A stretch of 7,222 nucleotides of DNA, from positions 1 through 7,222 of the forward strand of contig JBJXGO010000105.1 of assembly GCA_046160345.1 (NCBI GenBank). The letters run 5' to 3'. A program made the position numbers and the translations under genes. Below the pieces are notes generated by a model, which did no database searches, had not been told where the DNA came from, and saw only the letters and a program-made list of their open reading frames with translations. Each line of letters begins with the position of its first letter. The first letter of the stretch is position 1. Below are positions 6,717 to 7,222 of this stretch, one piece after another. The stretch comes from M3007 sp046160345. GTDB taxonomy: Bacteria; Bacteroidota; Bacteroidia; Chitinophagales; Saprospiraceae.

Positions 6717-6786
6717 GCAAGTCAGGGTGCCTCGACTGCGCGGGATTTGTCTGCACAAAAAAGCGAATTACACGGGAAAAAATGTT

Positions 6787-7222
6787 TCAAATCACTCGTT
6801 TCGCTGTAGCCCCGGCATTCAAGGTCCAATCTGGCGAAACCCCTTCAATCAGCACAATCCCGGGTGTTTTCCCAACTTCCAAACTGCCCAGTGTATCATC
6901 AAAGCCCAAGGCCTGTGCTCCATTGAGCGTAGCCCAGCGGAGCAGGGTATCAAAAGGGACATAACTTTGATACCGGGCGATGGTTTTCATCTCCTCCAAA
7001 ATCGAAAGTTGCCAATTGGAAGTAAGCGAATCTGTGCCGATGGTGACACGGGCATTTGTTTGGATAAATGCCTTGTAATCGGGCAGCCGGTTTTCGATAT
7101 ACAGGTTCGCATTCGGGCAAGTGGCCCAAAAAACGTTCGGACTCCAGGCATGCGCTGCCTCTATATTGGCCTTTGAAGTAAGGGTATTGTGTACAAAAAT
7201 GCTCCGAACAGCAGGGTTCATG
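6787..7222 (-). CDS. Amidohydrolase, C-terminal part (runs off window)
   Basis: The last 144 residues of a metal-dependent hydrolase; the frame is still open at the right edge and the gene starts beyond it, so the Met at 7221 is unlikely to be the start. Members hydrolyse C-N bonds, for example deaminating purine- or triazine-like rings, in a TIM barrel with bound metal. Visible family marks: FVHNTLT (His of the sixth strand; H11 of this fragment); WATCPNANLYIENRLPDY (34-49), typical of the barrel's substrate loop; and VTIGTDSLTSNWQLSILEEM (59-78), where D64 is the conserved metal- or catalysis-linked Asp of strand eight. It ends in the usual small beta domain LGSLEVGKTPGIVLIE. The first-strand HxH pair is outside the window. 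The pattern is close to chlorohydrolase/deaminase-type amidohydrolases of Bacteroidota, some linked to the futalosine menaquinone pathway, but the substrate cannot be told from this part. The stop is TGA at 6787-6789. Confidence 0.88.
   Translation of the reverse strand, partial: MNPAVRSIFVHNTLTSKANIEAAHAWSPNVFWATCPNANLYIENRLPDYKAFIQTNARVTIGTDSLTSNWQLSILEEMKTIARYQSYVPFDTLLRWATLNGAQALGFDDTLGSLEVGKTPGIVLIEGVSPDWTLNAGATAKRVI

Noticed and set aside
6406..6756. Open frame of 116 codons on the minus strand
   Set aside because: It is an alternate frame over the radC-like remnant; the readable RadC-like text lies in the neighbouring frame.
6685..7176. Open frame of 163 codons on the plus strand
   Set aside because: It covers the amidohydrolase gene on the other strand, whose family motifs are clear; the plus-strand text has no recognisable pattern.

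Overview
The window looks like an accessory stretch of a Bacteroidota chromosome, probably of the Saprospiraceae or Haliscomenobacter type. This rests on a TTTG-N20-TAACTTTG promoter of the Bacteroidota kind, the lack of clear Shine-Dalgarno sequences before convincing ATG starts, an amidohydrolase and a RadC-like JAB protein that read like Bacteroidota versions, and many exported proteins. The taxonomic placement is inferred by eye, not searched. No rRNA, tRNA or CRISPR array is visible.

Layout from left to right. Positions 1-1050 hold a decayed IS4-type insertion sequence. The C-terminal two thirds of its transposase are still open (217-1050, with a YREK motif), but the N-terminal part survives only as a relic broken by stops. 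After 175 bases without a gene, 1226-2777 carries two overlapping membrane-protein genes: a small single-span protein with an SPWKGGGFGMF motif, then a multi-span protein resembling HTTM/vitamin K-dependent carboxylase-like membrane proteins. Convergent to them, and overlapping the second by 54 bases at the 3' ends, is an exported S41-family serine peptidase (2724-4193, minus strand).

A 245-base divergent intergenic region holds the clearest promoter of the window. It points right, towards a lipoprotein with a HEAT-like helical domain (4439-5302). After a 29-base gap follows a cysteine-rich exported protein (5332-6360) with a zinc-protease motif HESRHAGGKGH that fits HExxHxxGxxH, and an N-terminal tandem repeat of two 21-residue Cx4C units. 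The two genes probably form one operon making a surface or periplasmic metalloprotease and a partner lipoprotein. This is the most interesting system here and I could not name its family.

Directly behind the protease gene lies a wrecked RadC/JAB-domain gene on the minus strand (6375-6674). It has an amber codon where the family has Trp and its metal-binding C-terminus is missing. The window ends inside the C-terminal part of an amidohydrolase gene (6787-7222, minus strand). The decayed IS at one end and the truncated radC-like gene at the other suggest a segment shaped by insertion and rearrangement.
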